Shown here piece by piece: positions 1 through 5,033 of a stretch of DNA of 5,033 nucleotides. How positions within the stretch are numbered: the stretch's first letter is position 1; each line of letters begins with the position of its first letter. A model generated the notes under the pieces. The model was not told the DNA's origin. It saw only the letters and a program-made list of their open reading frames with translations, and made no database searches. The position numbers and the translations under genes were made by a program. The stretch comes from JBGPLH01 sp041486365 [NCBI: Thermodesulfobacteriota bacterium] (lineage in GTDB: Bacteria; JAUYMQ01), in the NCBI GenBank assembly GCA_041486365.1, contig JBGPLH010000258.1, positions 1 to 5,033 of the forward strand, given 5' to 3'.

Positions 1-1836
1 AACTTCGGGATCGCGGTGAACCCGGCGGACGGGAAGCTCTACGTCTCGAACACGGACGCCCGAAACCACGTGCGCTTCGAGGTGGGCATCGGGGCGCTCC
101 CGGCGCTGAACGGGCACCTCGTGGACACGCGGGTCACGGTGGTCCAGGGGACGAGCGTCCAGGGGTTCCTCAATCTCAATCCGCACATCGATTACAGCGC
201 GCCGGTCTCCTCGATCGACACGACCCTGAGCCTCGGCCAGCCCAACGGCATGGCGTTCAACGCGGCGGGGACCCGCCTGTACGCGGCCGCGGTGCTTTCC
301 CGGAAGGTCGCCGTGCTCGACACCAGCAGCGTGCCCGGGTCCGTGCTGGCGCGCATCGACGTGGGGGAGGGGCCGACGGGCGTGGCGCTGAACGAGTCGG
401 CCAATCGCCTGTACGTGCTCAACCGGCACGAGAACACGATCTCGTCGGTGAACACCAACACGAACGGCGAGATACTGCCGCGCACGCCGCTGTACAGCCC
501 GGAACCGGCAGCGATCACGAACGGGCGGAAGTTCTTCTACGACGCCCAGCTCACCTCCGGGCGCGGCGACATCGCCTGCGCGACCTGCCACGCCTTCGGG
601 AACTTCGATCTCCTCGCCTGGGACCTCGGCGATCCGACGAACGCCGGGCCCTTCCCGGCGCGCCCGTCGCAGCCCCAGGCGCTCCTGAACGTGCCACCGG
701 GATTCGTCGAGTGCTCGACCAGCCCCAACTTCGCAGGCTGCGGCCCCTTTCATCCGCTCAAGGGCCCGCGCACCACGCAGACGCTCCGGGGCCTGTCGGG
801 GACCGAGCCCTTCCACTGGCACGGCGATCGGGCGAACTTCCAGGCCTTCAACCCGGCGTTCGTCGGCCTGCAGAGCCGGAGTGCCCAGCTCACGGCGGAC
901 GACATGAACGCATACGCGGACTTCATCATGACGGTGAGCCTGCCGCCCAATCCCAACCGCGCGATCGACGACACGCTCACCTCCGGCGCGCAGTCGGGCC
1001 TCAGCGAGTACATGTCGGTGCTGCGCGACCAGAACCTCTTCACCTGTAACCAGTGCCACTCGCTCCCCAGCGGGACCAACGGGCACTTCATCAACGCCAA
1101 CGCCGATCAGCAGCACCAGGCGATGAAGGTGGCCCAGCTCCGCAACCTGTACGAGAAGACGGGCCTCTCACTGGAGCCCAATCCGGATTCGGTGGTGCCG
1201 GCCACCACCCGCAACGGCTTCGGCTTCACGCACAGCGGGGAGGTCAATTCGGTATTCGCGTTCCTGAGCCTCGCGGTCTTCAATTTCCCAGGCAGCACCG
1301 AGATCAACAACATGGTCGAGCTCATGAACGAGTTCAGCACGGGTCAGGCGAGGCCCGTGGGGCTGCCGGTCACCTTCAACGGGTCCAACAACAGCAACAT
1401 CACGCTCACGAGCCTGTTCAACACGCTGCTCAAGGTGCTGAACCAGGCGAAGACGGAGATGATCGTGACGGGTGTTTCGGGGGGGATCCCGCGATCCTGG
1501 CGCTGCACGACGGTGAGCCAGACGGAGGCTTCCTGCCAGCCCGACCGGCAGGGGGATCCCGCGATCACCGCGACGGCGCTCAAGGCGCAGGCGGCCGCGG
1601 GGAGCGAGATCACGTTCCTCGCCGTCCCCATCGGCTCGAGCCTGCGCATGGGGCTGGACCGCGACCTCGACACCTTCTACGACCAGGACGAGATCGATGC
1701 GGGATCCAATCCAGCGGACCCGGGCTCCACGCCGAACGACGGCCCGTCGGTGCCCACGGTCTCGGGCGGGGGGGCGGCCGCGCTGATCGCGCTCGTCGTG
1801 TTGCTCGCGTGGCGGCGCCTGCGCCGGCGCGCGTGA
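1..1836 (+). CDS. Beta-propeller / di-heme peroxidase-like (MauG family) cytochrome c with C-terminal anchor, 5'-partial
   Basis: The frame is open from base 1, so the gene starts upstream; the GTG at 16 lies inside a propeller blade and is not a start. Counting window codons, 1-165 hold YVTN-like beta-propeller blades (NPADGKLYVSN near 7, NAAGTRLYAA near 86, NESANRLYVLN near 128; the last two are 42 residues apart). A MauG/cytochrome c peroxidase-like module follows. It has GRKFFYDAQLTSG leading to the heme site CATCH (C193, C196, H197), a PRTTQTLRGL...FHWHGDR block, and a second heme site CNQCH (C349, C352, H353) followed by KVAQLRNLYEKTG and GFGFTHSGEV. These match the order of conserved blocks in di-heme peroxidases. 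An Asp-rich calcium-loop-like stretch (D553, D555, D557, D561, E564) and a C-terminal anchor close the protein. It is probably exported, heme-loaded outside the cytoplasm, and acts in redox chemistry or peroxide reduction. The substrate is unknown. The family call is firm, the exact reaction is not. Confidence 0.87.
   Translation, partial: NFGIAVNPADGKLYVSNTDARNHVRFEVGIGALPALNGHLVDTRVTVVQGTSVQGFLNLNPHIDYSAPVSSIDTTLSLGQPNGMAFNAAGTRLYAAAVLSRKVAVLDTSSVPGSVLARIDVGEGPTGVALNESANRLYVLNRHENTISSVNTNTNGEILPRTPLYSPEPAAITNGRKFFYDAQLTSGRGDIACATCHAFGNFDLLAWDLGDPTNAGPFPARPSQPQALLNVPPGFVECSTSPNFAGCGPFHPLKGPRTTQTLRGLSGTEPFHWHGDRANFQAFNPAFVGLQSRSAQLTADDMNAYADFIMTVSLPPNPNRAIDDTLTSGAQSGLSEYMSVLRDQNLFTCNQCHSLPSGTNGHFINANADQQHQAMKVAQLRNLYEKTGLSLEPNPDSVVPATTRNGFGFTHSGEVNSVFAFLSLAVFNFPGSTEINNMVELMNEFSTGQARPVGLPVTFNGSNNSNITLTSLFNTLLKVLNQAKTEMIVTGVSGGIPRSWRCTTVSQTEASCQPDRQGDPAITATALKAQAAAGSEITFLAVPIGSSLRMGLDRDLDTFYDQDEIDAGSNPADPGSTPNDGPSVPTVSGGGAAALIALVVLLAWRRLRRRA
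1747..1833 (+). other. C-terminal CTERM-like sorting/anchor signal of the cytochrome
   Basis: The last 29 residues (window codons 583-611) have three parts: a short motif VPTVSGGG, a hydrophobic helix of about 14 residues (AAALIALVVLLAW), and a basic tail RRLRRRA directly before the stop. This is the tripartite plan of bacterial CTERM sorting signals. The VPTVSxxG start resembles IPTL-CTERM (I/V-P-T-L-S-x-W-G) but lacks the Trp. The Gly run also recalls GlyGly-CTERM. A plain C-terminal membrane anchor is the simpler alternative. The processing enzyme is not in this window. Confidence 0.6.
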
Positions 1837-1863
1837 TCGCGTGCGGGCTTCCCCCGGACCGCC

Positions 1864-1892
1864 TTGACACCTCCCGGGGCCGCTCTTACCCT
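1864..1892 (+). promoter_or_regulatory. Sigma70-type promoter upstream of the peroxiredoxin gene
   Basis: A perfect -35 hexamer TTGACA (1864-1869) is followed, after exactly 17 bp, by TACCCT (1887-1892). The latter keeps the three most conserved -10 positions (T, A and final T). It lies just after the stop of the cytochrome gene and would start a transcript near base 1899, leaving an 85-base leader before the peroxiredoxin start. In such GC-rich DNA a perfect -35 at ideal spacing is unlikely to be noise, but the weak middle of the -10 box leaves doubt. Confidence 0.62.
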
Positions 1893-1971
1893 CAGCGGCT
1901 CGCGAGAGAGTTGCTCCTGCTCCGCACCATCGGGGAGGGCGTTCCTCGCCACGCACCCAACTGAAGGTCAC

Positions 1972-1977
1972 AGGAGG
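1972..1977 (+). promoter_or_regulatory. Strong Shine-Dalgarno site of the peroxiredoxin gene
   Basis: A full AGGAGG lies 7 bases before the ATG at 1985. It is the best ribosome binding site in the window and fixes the start codon. It suggests high translation, as is common for peroxiredoxins. Confidence 0.9.
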
Positions 1978-1984
1978 AATCCGC

Positions 1985-2440
1985 ATGCCCACCGTCGGAC
2001 AGCCGGCTCCCGACTTCAAGCTCATGAGCACGGAGGGCCGTGAGATCTCCCTCTCCGATTTCAAGGGGAAGAGGAAGGTCGTGCTCGCCTTCTACCCGCT
2101 CGACTTCAGCCCCGTCTGCTCCGTGCAGATCCCCGATTACGATCAGCACCACGACGATTTCGAGAAGGAGGACGCCATCGTGCTCGGCATCAGCCGCGAC
2201 AGCGTCTTCGCGCACAAGGCCTGGCAGGAGCAGCTCGGCCTTGGAAGCGTTCCACTGCTCGCGGACATGAAAGGGGAGGCGGCGGCGAAGTACGGAGTCT
2301 ACCTGGCCGACAAGGGGATCAGCGGCCGGGCCATCTTCGTGGTCGACAAGGCGGGCATCCTGCGCCACGCCCACGTGGAGGACAAGCTCTCTGACCGCCG
2401 GACCTCGGAGGAGGTCCTGGAGATGGTGAAGAAGATCTGA
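1985..2440 (+). CDS. Peroxiredoxin, 1-Cys AhpE-like (AhpC/TSA superfamily)
   Basis: This 151-residue cytoplasmic thioredoxin-fold peroxidase is predicted to reduce hydrogen peroxide, organic hydroperoxides or peroxynitrite using a cysteine thiol. The N-terminus VGQPAPDFKL is typical of the family. The active-site signature PxxxSxxC is present as P38, S42 and C45 (YPLDFSPVCS), and the conserved Arg is R115 in GRAIFVVD. C45 is the only cysteine in the protein, so no resolving cysteine exists and recycling must use an external thiol. Length, the cysteine at position 45 and the layout resemble mycobacterial AhpE; Bcp-like proteins are the next closest alternative. There is no signal peptide. It has its own promoter and ribosome binding site upstream and a terminator-like hairpin 23 bases after the stop, so it is probably monocistronic. 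The superfamily is certain, the AhpE subgroup likely. Confidence 0.93.
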   Translation: MPTVGQPAPDFKLMSTEGREISLSDFKGKRKVVLAFYPLDFSPVCSVQIPDYDQHHDDFEKEDAIVLGISRDSVFAHKAWQEQLGLGSVPLLADMKGEAAAKYGVYLADKGISGRAIFVVDKAGILRHAHVEDKLSDRRTSEEVLEMVKKI

Positions 2441-2462
2441 CCGCGGTTTACGCGGGCGGCCC

Positions 2463-2492
2463 AGGGCGGTCCCAAGGGACCGCCCTTCTGTT
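2463..2492 (+). terminator. Probable intrinsic terminator after the peroxiredoxin gene
   Basis: A perfect 11-bp inverted repeat, AGGGCGGTCCC (2463-2473) and GGGACCGCCCT (2476-2486), is separated by only two bases. In RNA the closing pairs would open to give a small CAAG-type loop. The stem is very GC-rich and begins 22 bases past the TGA. The following bases TTCTGTT are T-rich but interrupted, so termination may be incomplete and some read-through into the amidase operon is possible. Its right arm is also the beginning of the tandem repeat. Confidence 0.66.
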
Positions 2493-2569
2493 GATGTCCG
2501 GTCCGAAGGGACCGCCCCTTCTGTTGATGCCCGGTTCGCTGGGGCCGCCCCACGCGTTGGGGCCGACTC
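2474..2569. repeat. Tandem repeat of 32-33 bases, two good copies plus one degenerate copy
   Basis: Copy 1 (2474-2505) and copy 2 (2506-2538) share AAGGGACCGCCC, TTCTGTTGATG and a CCGGT-CG end. They differ by one extra C and two substitutions. A third, decayed copy spans about 2539-2569, keeping GGCCGCCCC and GTTG. Each copy can form its own hairpin: the 11-bp terminator stem for copy 1, CGGTCC/GGACCG (2499-2504 with 2509-2514) at the junction of copies 1 and 2, and GCCCCA/TGGGGC (2547-2552 with 2558-2563) in the third. No open frame of interest uses it. It looks like a duplicated terminator or an intergenic palindromic repeat family. Confidence 0.75.
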
Positions 2570-2628
2570 AAAAGTCTTCAGCTTTCGCGGGGATGCTGCC
2601 GATAGATCAGGCGTTGACGCATCTCCCC

Positions 2629-2635
2629 GGGAAGG
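2629..2635 (+). promoter_or_regulatory. Ribosome binding site of the amidase gene
   Basis: GGGAAGG lies 6 bases before the ATG at 2642, a usable but imperfect Shine-Dalgarno sequence. An in-frame TGA at 2615-2617 rules out any start further upstream, and the lipoprotein signal peptide starts exactly at this ATG. Confidence 0.6.
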
Positions 2636-2641
2636 CTTAGG

Positions 2642-3892
2642 ATGCCCCGCGCAACCCGCCATATCCGCCTGTCCGCGGCCCTGATCATCGCGGCGGCGCC
2701 GGCGCTCTCCGCCTGCTCCCACGACGGCGCGAAGCTCGGTGTCGCGCGCAGGGCATCGACCCGCGCCGCCGCCGGGAACGTCGAGCCGCGCGAGCCGGGA
2801 CCCGCCGCCTGGGGTGGGGACCGGGCGGGGAGCACCATCGCCTTTCGCGCGCCCGGACGCCCCGAGGTTCGCGTGCCGGGCCGGCTCCTCGACGGCACGC
2901 GCTACGTCTCCGCGATGCAGCTCCTGGGGGCGCTGGGGCTCGAGGTCACCTTCCGGCCCTCCCGGGGCGAGCTCACCACCCGCGTGGGCCGCAAGCCCCT
3001 TCGGATCGTCGCGGGCCGATCCGCGATCGATTACGGCGGGCACGCCTACCACACGGCGGCCGCCGCCCGTGCGATGGGCGACGACCTCCTGCTCCCGGAG
3101 GAGTTCCTGGGCCCGCTGCGCGCGGCGTTCCTGGAATCGGGCGACGGACCCGAGGCCATGGCGGCCGTCCCGGCGCCCGGCGAGAGCGCGCTAGGCACCG
3201 TCGTGATCGATCCCGGGCACGGCGGCGCGAACACCGGCGCGAAGGGCCCCGGGGGGATCCTCGAAAAGGACCTCACGCTGGCGGTATCGCGGCGGCTGGC
3301 ACGGATGCTCCGTGAGGAGCTCGGCTGCCGCGTGGTGCTCACGCGGGAGACCGACCGGGCGCTCTCGCTTCCGGAACGCACGGCGATTGCCAACCGGGAG
3401 CACGCCGGCCTCTTCGTGAGCGTGCACGCGAACGCGTCTCCCTCCCGCGTCGCGACGGGCTACGAGACCTTCATCCTGAGCACCACGGCGAGCGACGCCG
3501 AATCGAAACGGCTTGCCGACGAGGAGAACGCGGCGGACGGCGAGGCCGGCGCCGCGGCGGCGGGGTTCCTGGAGCTCACGCTGCAGGATCTCGTCCGCGC
3601 CGAGTCTATCGAGGAGAGCGCGCGATTTGCGACCCTCGTGCAGCGTTTCATGGACGGCGCGATGGACTCGGAGGATCGGGGCGTGAAGCAGGCGCCCTTC
3701 TGGGTCCTCGCGGGAGCGGACATGCCCGCCGTGCTCGTCGAGATCGGATTCATCACGAGCCCCTCCGAATCGCGGCGGCTCGCGAGCCCCACGACCCAGG
3801 AGCAGATCGCCCGCTCGATTGCCGGCGCCGTCTCAGCCTTCCGCGCCGAGCTGGACCGCCGCCGGGGCCTCGCGGCCACGGCCGACCCCTGA
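2642..3892 (+). CDS. N-acetylmuramoyl-L-alanine amidase (Amidase_3), lipoprotein
   Basis: This 416-residue zinc hydrolase is predicted to cut the amide bond between MurNAc and the stem peptide of peptidoglycan, as in cell separation or wall turnover. Residues 1-24 form a lipoprotein signal peptide (Arg-rich start, hydrophobic core, lipobox LSAC with C25). Ser at +2 would favour the outer membrane in a Lol-type system. A low-complexity Ala/Gly/Arg linker follows. Residues about 65-165 resemble the copper-amine-oxidase-N/stalk domain that often precedes such enzymes ([30 protein letters not shown]). The Amidase_3 domain covers about 185-408. Its zinc ligands are H193 (DPGHGG), E208 (LEKD) and H262 (SVHAN), and the catalytic Glu is E367 (VLVEIGF). 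An Ala/Glu-rich stretch at about 285-330 sits where related amidases carry a blocking regulatory helix. The rph gene starts 25 bases downstream, so it probably leads an amidase-rph-rdgB operon. Confidence 0.93.
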   Translation: MPRATRHIRLSAALIIAAAPALSACSHDGAKLGVARRASTRAAAGNVEPREPGPAAWGGDRAGSTIAFRAPGRPEVRVPGRLLDGTRYVSAMQLLGALGLEVTFRPSRGELTTRVGRKPLRIVAGRSAIDYGGHAYHTAAAARAMGDDLLLPEEFLGPLRAAFLESGDGPEAMAAVPAPGESALGTVVIDPGHGGANTGAKGPGGILEKDLTLAVSRRLARMLREELGCRVVLTRETDRALSLPERTAIANREHAGLFVSVHANASPSRVATGYETFILSTTASDAESKRLADEENAADGEAGAAAAGFLELTLQDLVRAESIEESARFATLVQRFMDGAMDSEDRGVKQAPFWVLAGADMPAVLVEIGFITSPSESRRLASPTTQEQIARSIAGAVSAFRAELDRRRGLAATADP

Positions 3893-3905
3893 TCCACCCG
3901 AACCC

Positions 3906-3909
3906 GGAG
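3906..3909 (+). promoter_or_regulatory. Ribosome binding site deciding the rph start
   Basis: GGAG lies 8 bases before the GTG at 3918, in the short gap after the amidase stop. It supports this GTG over the in-frame ATG at 3819, which lies inside the amidase gene. Confidence 0.6.
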
Positions 3910-3917
3910 CGCTTCCC

Positions 3918-4640
3918 GTGAGACCGGACGGACGAGAGCCAGATCGGCTTCGCCCCGTGACGATCGAGCGCGGCTTCATCCGTTCCTCGACCGGGTCCGC
4001 GCTGATCCGGATGGGCGAGACGCGGGTGATCTGCACGGCGAGCGTGGAGGAGGGCGTGCCCGGTTGGTTGCGCGGCCGCGGCCAGGGATGGGTCACCGCG
4101 GAATACGGGATGCTTCCCGGCTCGAGCGCTCAGCGGATCCCCCGGGAGGCGGCCCGCGGGAAGATCGGCGGGCGCACGCACGAGATCCAGCGCCTCATCG
4201 GCCGCTCGCTCCGGTCGGTGACGAACCTGGGGCGGCTTGGTGAGCGGACGATCTGGATCGACTGCGACGTGATCGAGGCCGACGGCGGCACGCGCACGGC
4301 GGCGATCACGGGGGCCTGCGTGGCTCTTGTGGACGCGCTCGACGCGATGGTCGCGACGCACGCGCTGGAGCGGAGCCCGATGGAGGATCTCGTGGCCGCG
4401 GTGAGCGTCGGGATCGTGGACGGCGAGCCGCGGCTCGATCTGTCCTACGAGGAGGACAGCAAGGCGGAGGTGGACATGAACGTGGTGATGACCGGCGGGG
4501 GACGCTACGTCGAGATCCAGGGGACGGCCGAGTCGGGCACCTTCTCGCGGGAGGATCTCGATCGGCTCACCGCGCTGGGCGCCGCCGGAGTCGCGTCCCT
4601 CGTGACGATCCAGAGAGAGGTCCTTGGGCGCCGCGCCTGA
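3918..4640 (+). CDS. rph: Ribonuclease PH
   Basis: This 240-residue enzyme is a phosphorolytic 3'-5' exoribonuclease that trims the 3' end of tRNA precursors, releasing nucleoside diphosphates; it normally works as a hexameric ring. The start is GTG at 3918, giving the classic N-terminus MRPDGRE...[10 protein letters not shown] and the usual family length of about 240. A longer frame from 3819 would add 33 Pro/Ser-rich residues foreign to the family. Key residues are in place: R86 in [17 protein letters not shown]125 and R126 in the phosphate-binding GGTRTA, and the acidic pair D180 and D186 in [15 protein letters not shown]. The [11 protein letters not shown] block is also intact. It lies 25 bases after the amidase and overlaps the next gene by 17 bases, so all three are probably co-transcribed and rph-rdgB translationally coupled. 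No defect is visible. Confidence 0.97.
   Translation: MRPDGREPDRLRPVTIERGFIRSSTGSALIRMGETRVICTASVEEGVPGWLRGRGQGWVTAEYGMLPGSSAQRIPREAARGKIGGRTHEIQRLIGRSLRSVTNLGRLGERTIWIDCDVIEADGGTRTAAITGACVALVDALDAMVATHALERSPMEDLVAAVSVGIVDGEPRLDLSYEEDSKAEVDMNVVMTGGGRYVEIQGTAESGTFSREDLDRLTALGAAGVASLVTIQREVLGRRA
4615..4620 (+). promoter_or_regulatory. Ribosome binding site candidate for rdgB inside the 3' end of rph
   Basis: The purine run AGAGAGAGG (4612-4620) ends 3 bases before the TTG at 4624. The GAGG core is closer than ideal, but the run offers a usable anti-SD match for that start. No better site precedes the alternative GTG at 4648. Confidence 0.4.
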
Positions 4641-5033
4641 GCGGCGCGTGGTCCTCGCCACGCGCAACGCGGGGAAGATCAGGGAGCTGCGCCGAATTCT
4701 CGGGCCCGCGGGTTTCACTATCCTGGGGCTCGATGCCTTCCCGGACGTGGCCGACGTCAAGGAGACGGGCGCGACCTTCACCGAGAACGCGCTCCAGAAG
4801 GCGCGCGCTGTCGCGCGGGCGACGGGGCTTCCGGCCATCGCCGACGACTCGGGCCTCGAGGTCGACGCGCTGGGCGGCGAGCCCGGCGTGCGCTCCGCGC
4901 GCTACGCGGGGGAGCCCCGCTCGGACGCGCGCAACAACGCGAAGCTGCTCGATGCCCTCGCGGCGGTTCCGGCGGACAAGCGGACCGCCGCCTTTCGCTG
5001 CGTGGCCGCCGCGGCGCTTCCCGATGGACGGGC
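4624..5033 (+). CDS. rdgB: XTP/dITP diphosphatase (RdgB/HAM1 family), 3'-partial
   Basis: This is the first 136 residues of a house-cleaning nucleotidase that hydrolyses XTP, ITP and dITP to monophosphates, keeping deaminated purines out of nucleic acids. It acts in the cytoplasm. Family motifs appear in order: [14 protein letters not shown] (nucleotide-binding loop), [14 protein letters not shown], the catalytic [14 protein letters not shown] (Asp pair 74/75 from the TTG start) and [12 protein letters not shown] normal family member is about 200 residues, so roughly the last third lies outside. The start is uncertain. An in-frame TGA at 4603 limits it to TTG 4624 or GTG 4648. TTG keeps the whole first beta strand and has a purine-rich site upstream; GTG would remove its first residue or two. 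With TTG the gene overlaps rph by 17 bases. The rph-rdgB pairing is common in bacteria. Confidence 0.93.
   Translation, partial: MGAAPERRVVLATRNAGKIRELRRILGPAGFTILGLDAFPDVADVKETGATFTENALQKARAVARATGLPAIADDSGLEVDALGGEPGVRSARYAGEPRSDARNNAKLLDALAAVPADKRTAAFRCVAAAALPDGR

Noticed and set aside
16-18. GTG as start of the cytochrome gene
   Set aside because: The frame is open to base 1 and the residues around it are mid-blade propeller sequence, so the true start lies outside the window.
1852-1879. Inverted repeat CCCCGG ... CCGGGG around the -35 box as an operator or terminator
   Set aside because: It has only six base pairs and a 16-base loop in GC-rich DNA, with no T-run. It is not distinguishable from chance.
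1932-1950. Leader hairpin in the peroxiredoxin 5' region
   Set aside because: It has only a GAGG/CCTC stem with a mismatch further out. It is too weak to call a riboswitch or attenuator, and no known riboswitch core is seen.
1168-2064. Minus-strand frame of 298 codons, and a + strand frame at 1053-1964 in another phase
   Set aside because: Both overlap the cytochrome frame, which has clear heme and family motifs. Their low-complexity His/Arg/Gly-rich translations are typical shadows.
2474-2569. CRISPR array
   Set aside because: The repeat units are directly adjacent with no spacers, there are only two to three copies, and no cas gene is near.
1892-3052. Long minus-strand open frame of 386 codons across the peroxiredoxin and amidase start
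   Set aside because: It runs antisense through two well-supported genes, their regulatory spacer and the tandem repeat. Its composition is the Arg/Pro/Gly/Ala-rich shadow expected in GC-rich DNA, with no recognisable domain.
3819-3917. Upstream ATG extension of RNase PH
   Set aside because: It would overlap the amidase by 74 bases and add 33 residues absent from the family. GTG 3918 gives the normal N-terminus and has its own GGAG site.
3753-4838. Minus-strand open frame of 361 codons opposite rph and rdgB
   Set aside because: It is the antisense shadow of two strongly conserved genes and shows no motif.

Overview
The window is a compact, very GC-rich stretch with every supported gene on the + strand. 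It fits a diderm (Gram-negative-type) bacterium. The clues are a lipoprotein signal on a cell-wall amidase, multi-domain c-type cytochromes with a C-terminal anchor of the CTERM kind, strong G/C third-position bias and GTG/TTG starts. The style recalls deltaproteobacterial, Acidobacteria-like or Eisenbacteria-like environmental genomes, but the sequence alone does not settle the phylum.

Layout. (1) 1-1836 is the 3' part of a large secreted protein: YVTN-type beta-propeller blades, then a MauG/di-heme peroxidase-like module with two CxxCH heme sites, a calcium-binding-like Asp-rich loop, and a C-terminal tripartite anchor. Its 5' end lies outside the window. (2) 1837-1984 is a 148-base spacer with a good sigma70-type promoter (TTGACA, 17 bp, TACCCT) and a strong AGGAGG ribosome binding site. 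(3) 1985-2440 encodes a single-cysteine AhpE-like peroxiredoxin. (4) 2441-2641 is a 201-base spacer with a perfect 11-bp inverted repeat, probably a terminator, merging into a 32-33-base tandem repeat of two good copies and one decayed copy. (5) 2642-3892 encodes a lipoprotein N-acetylmuramoyl-L-alanine amidase. (6) 3918-4640 encodes RNase PH (rph). (7) From 4624 to the window edge is the 5' part of rdgB (XTP/dITP diphosphatase), overlapping the end of rph.

How the parts fit. Amidase, rph and rdgB are tightly packed (25-base gap, then an overlap) and look like one operon. An amidase or other envelope gene next to rph-rdgB is a recurrent bacterial arrangement; the link appears to be housekeeping rather than one pathway (peptidoglycan cleavage, tRNA 3' maturation, nucleotide-pool cleaning). 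The peroxiredoxin has its own promoter and a terminator-like structure, so it is probably a separate unit. Its proximity to a di-heme peroxidase-like protein may hint at peroxide handling in two compartments, but this is only an inference.

I see no mobile element, CRISPR array, tRNA or rRNA. I found no convincing novel multi-gene system. The points most worth a second look are the domain architecture and anchor of the first protein, the tandem hairpin repeat, and the promoter-like sequence that collides with the amidase start codon.
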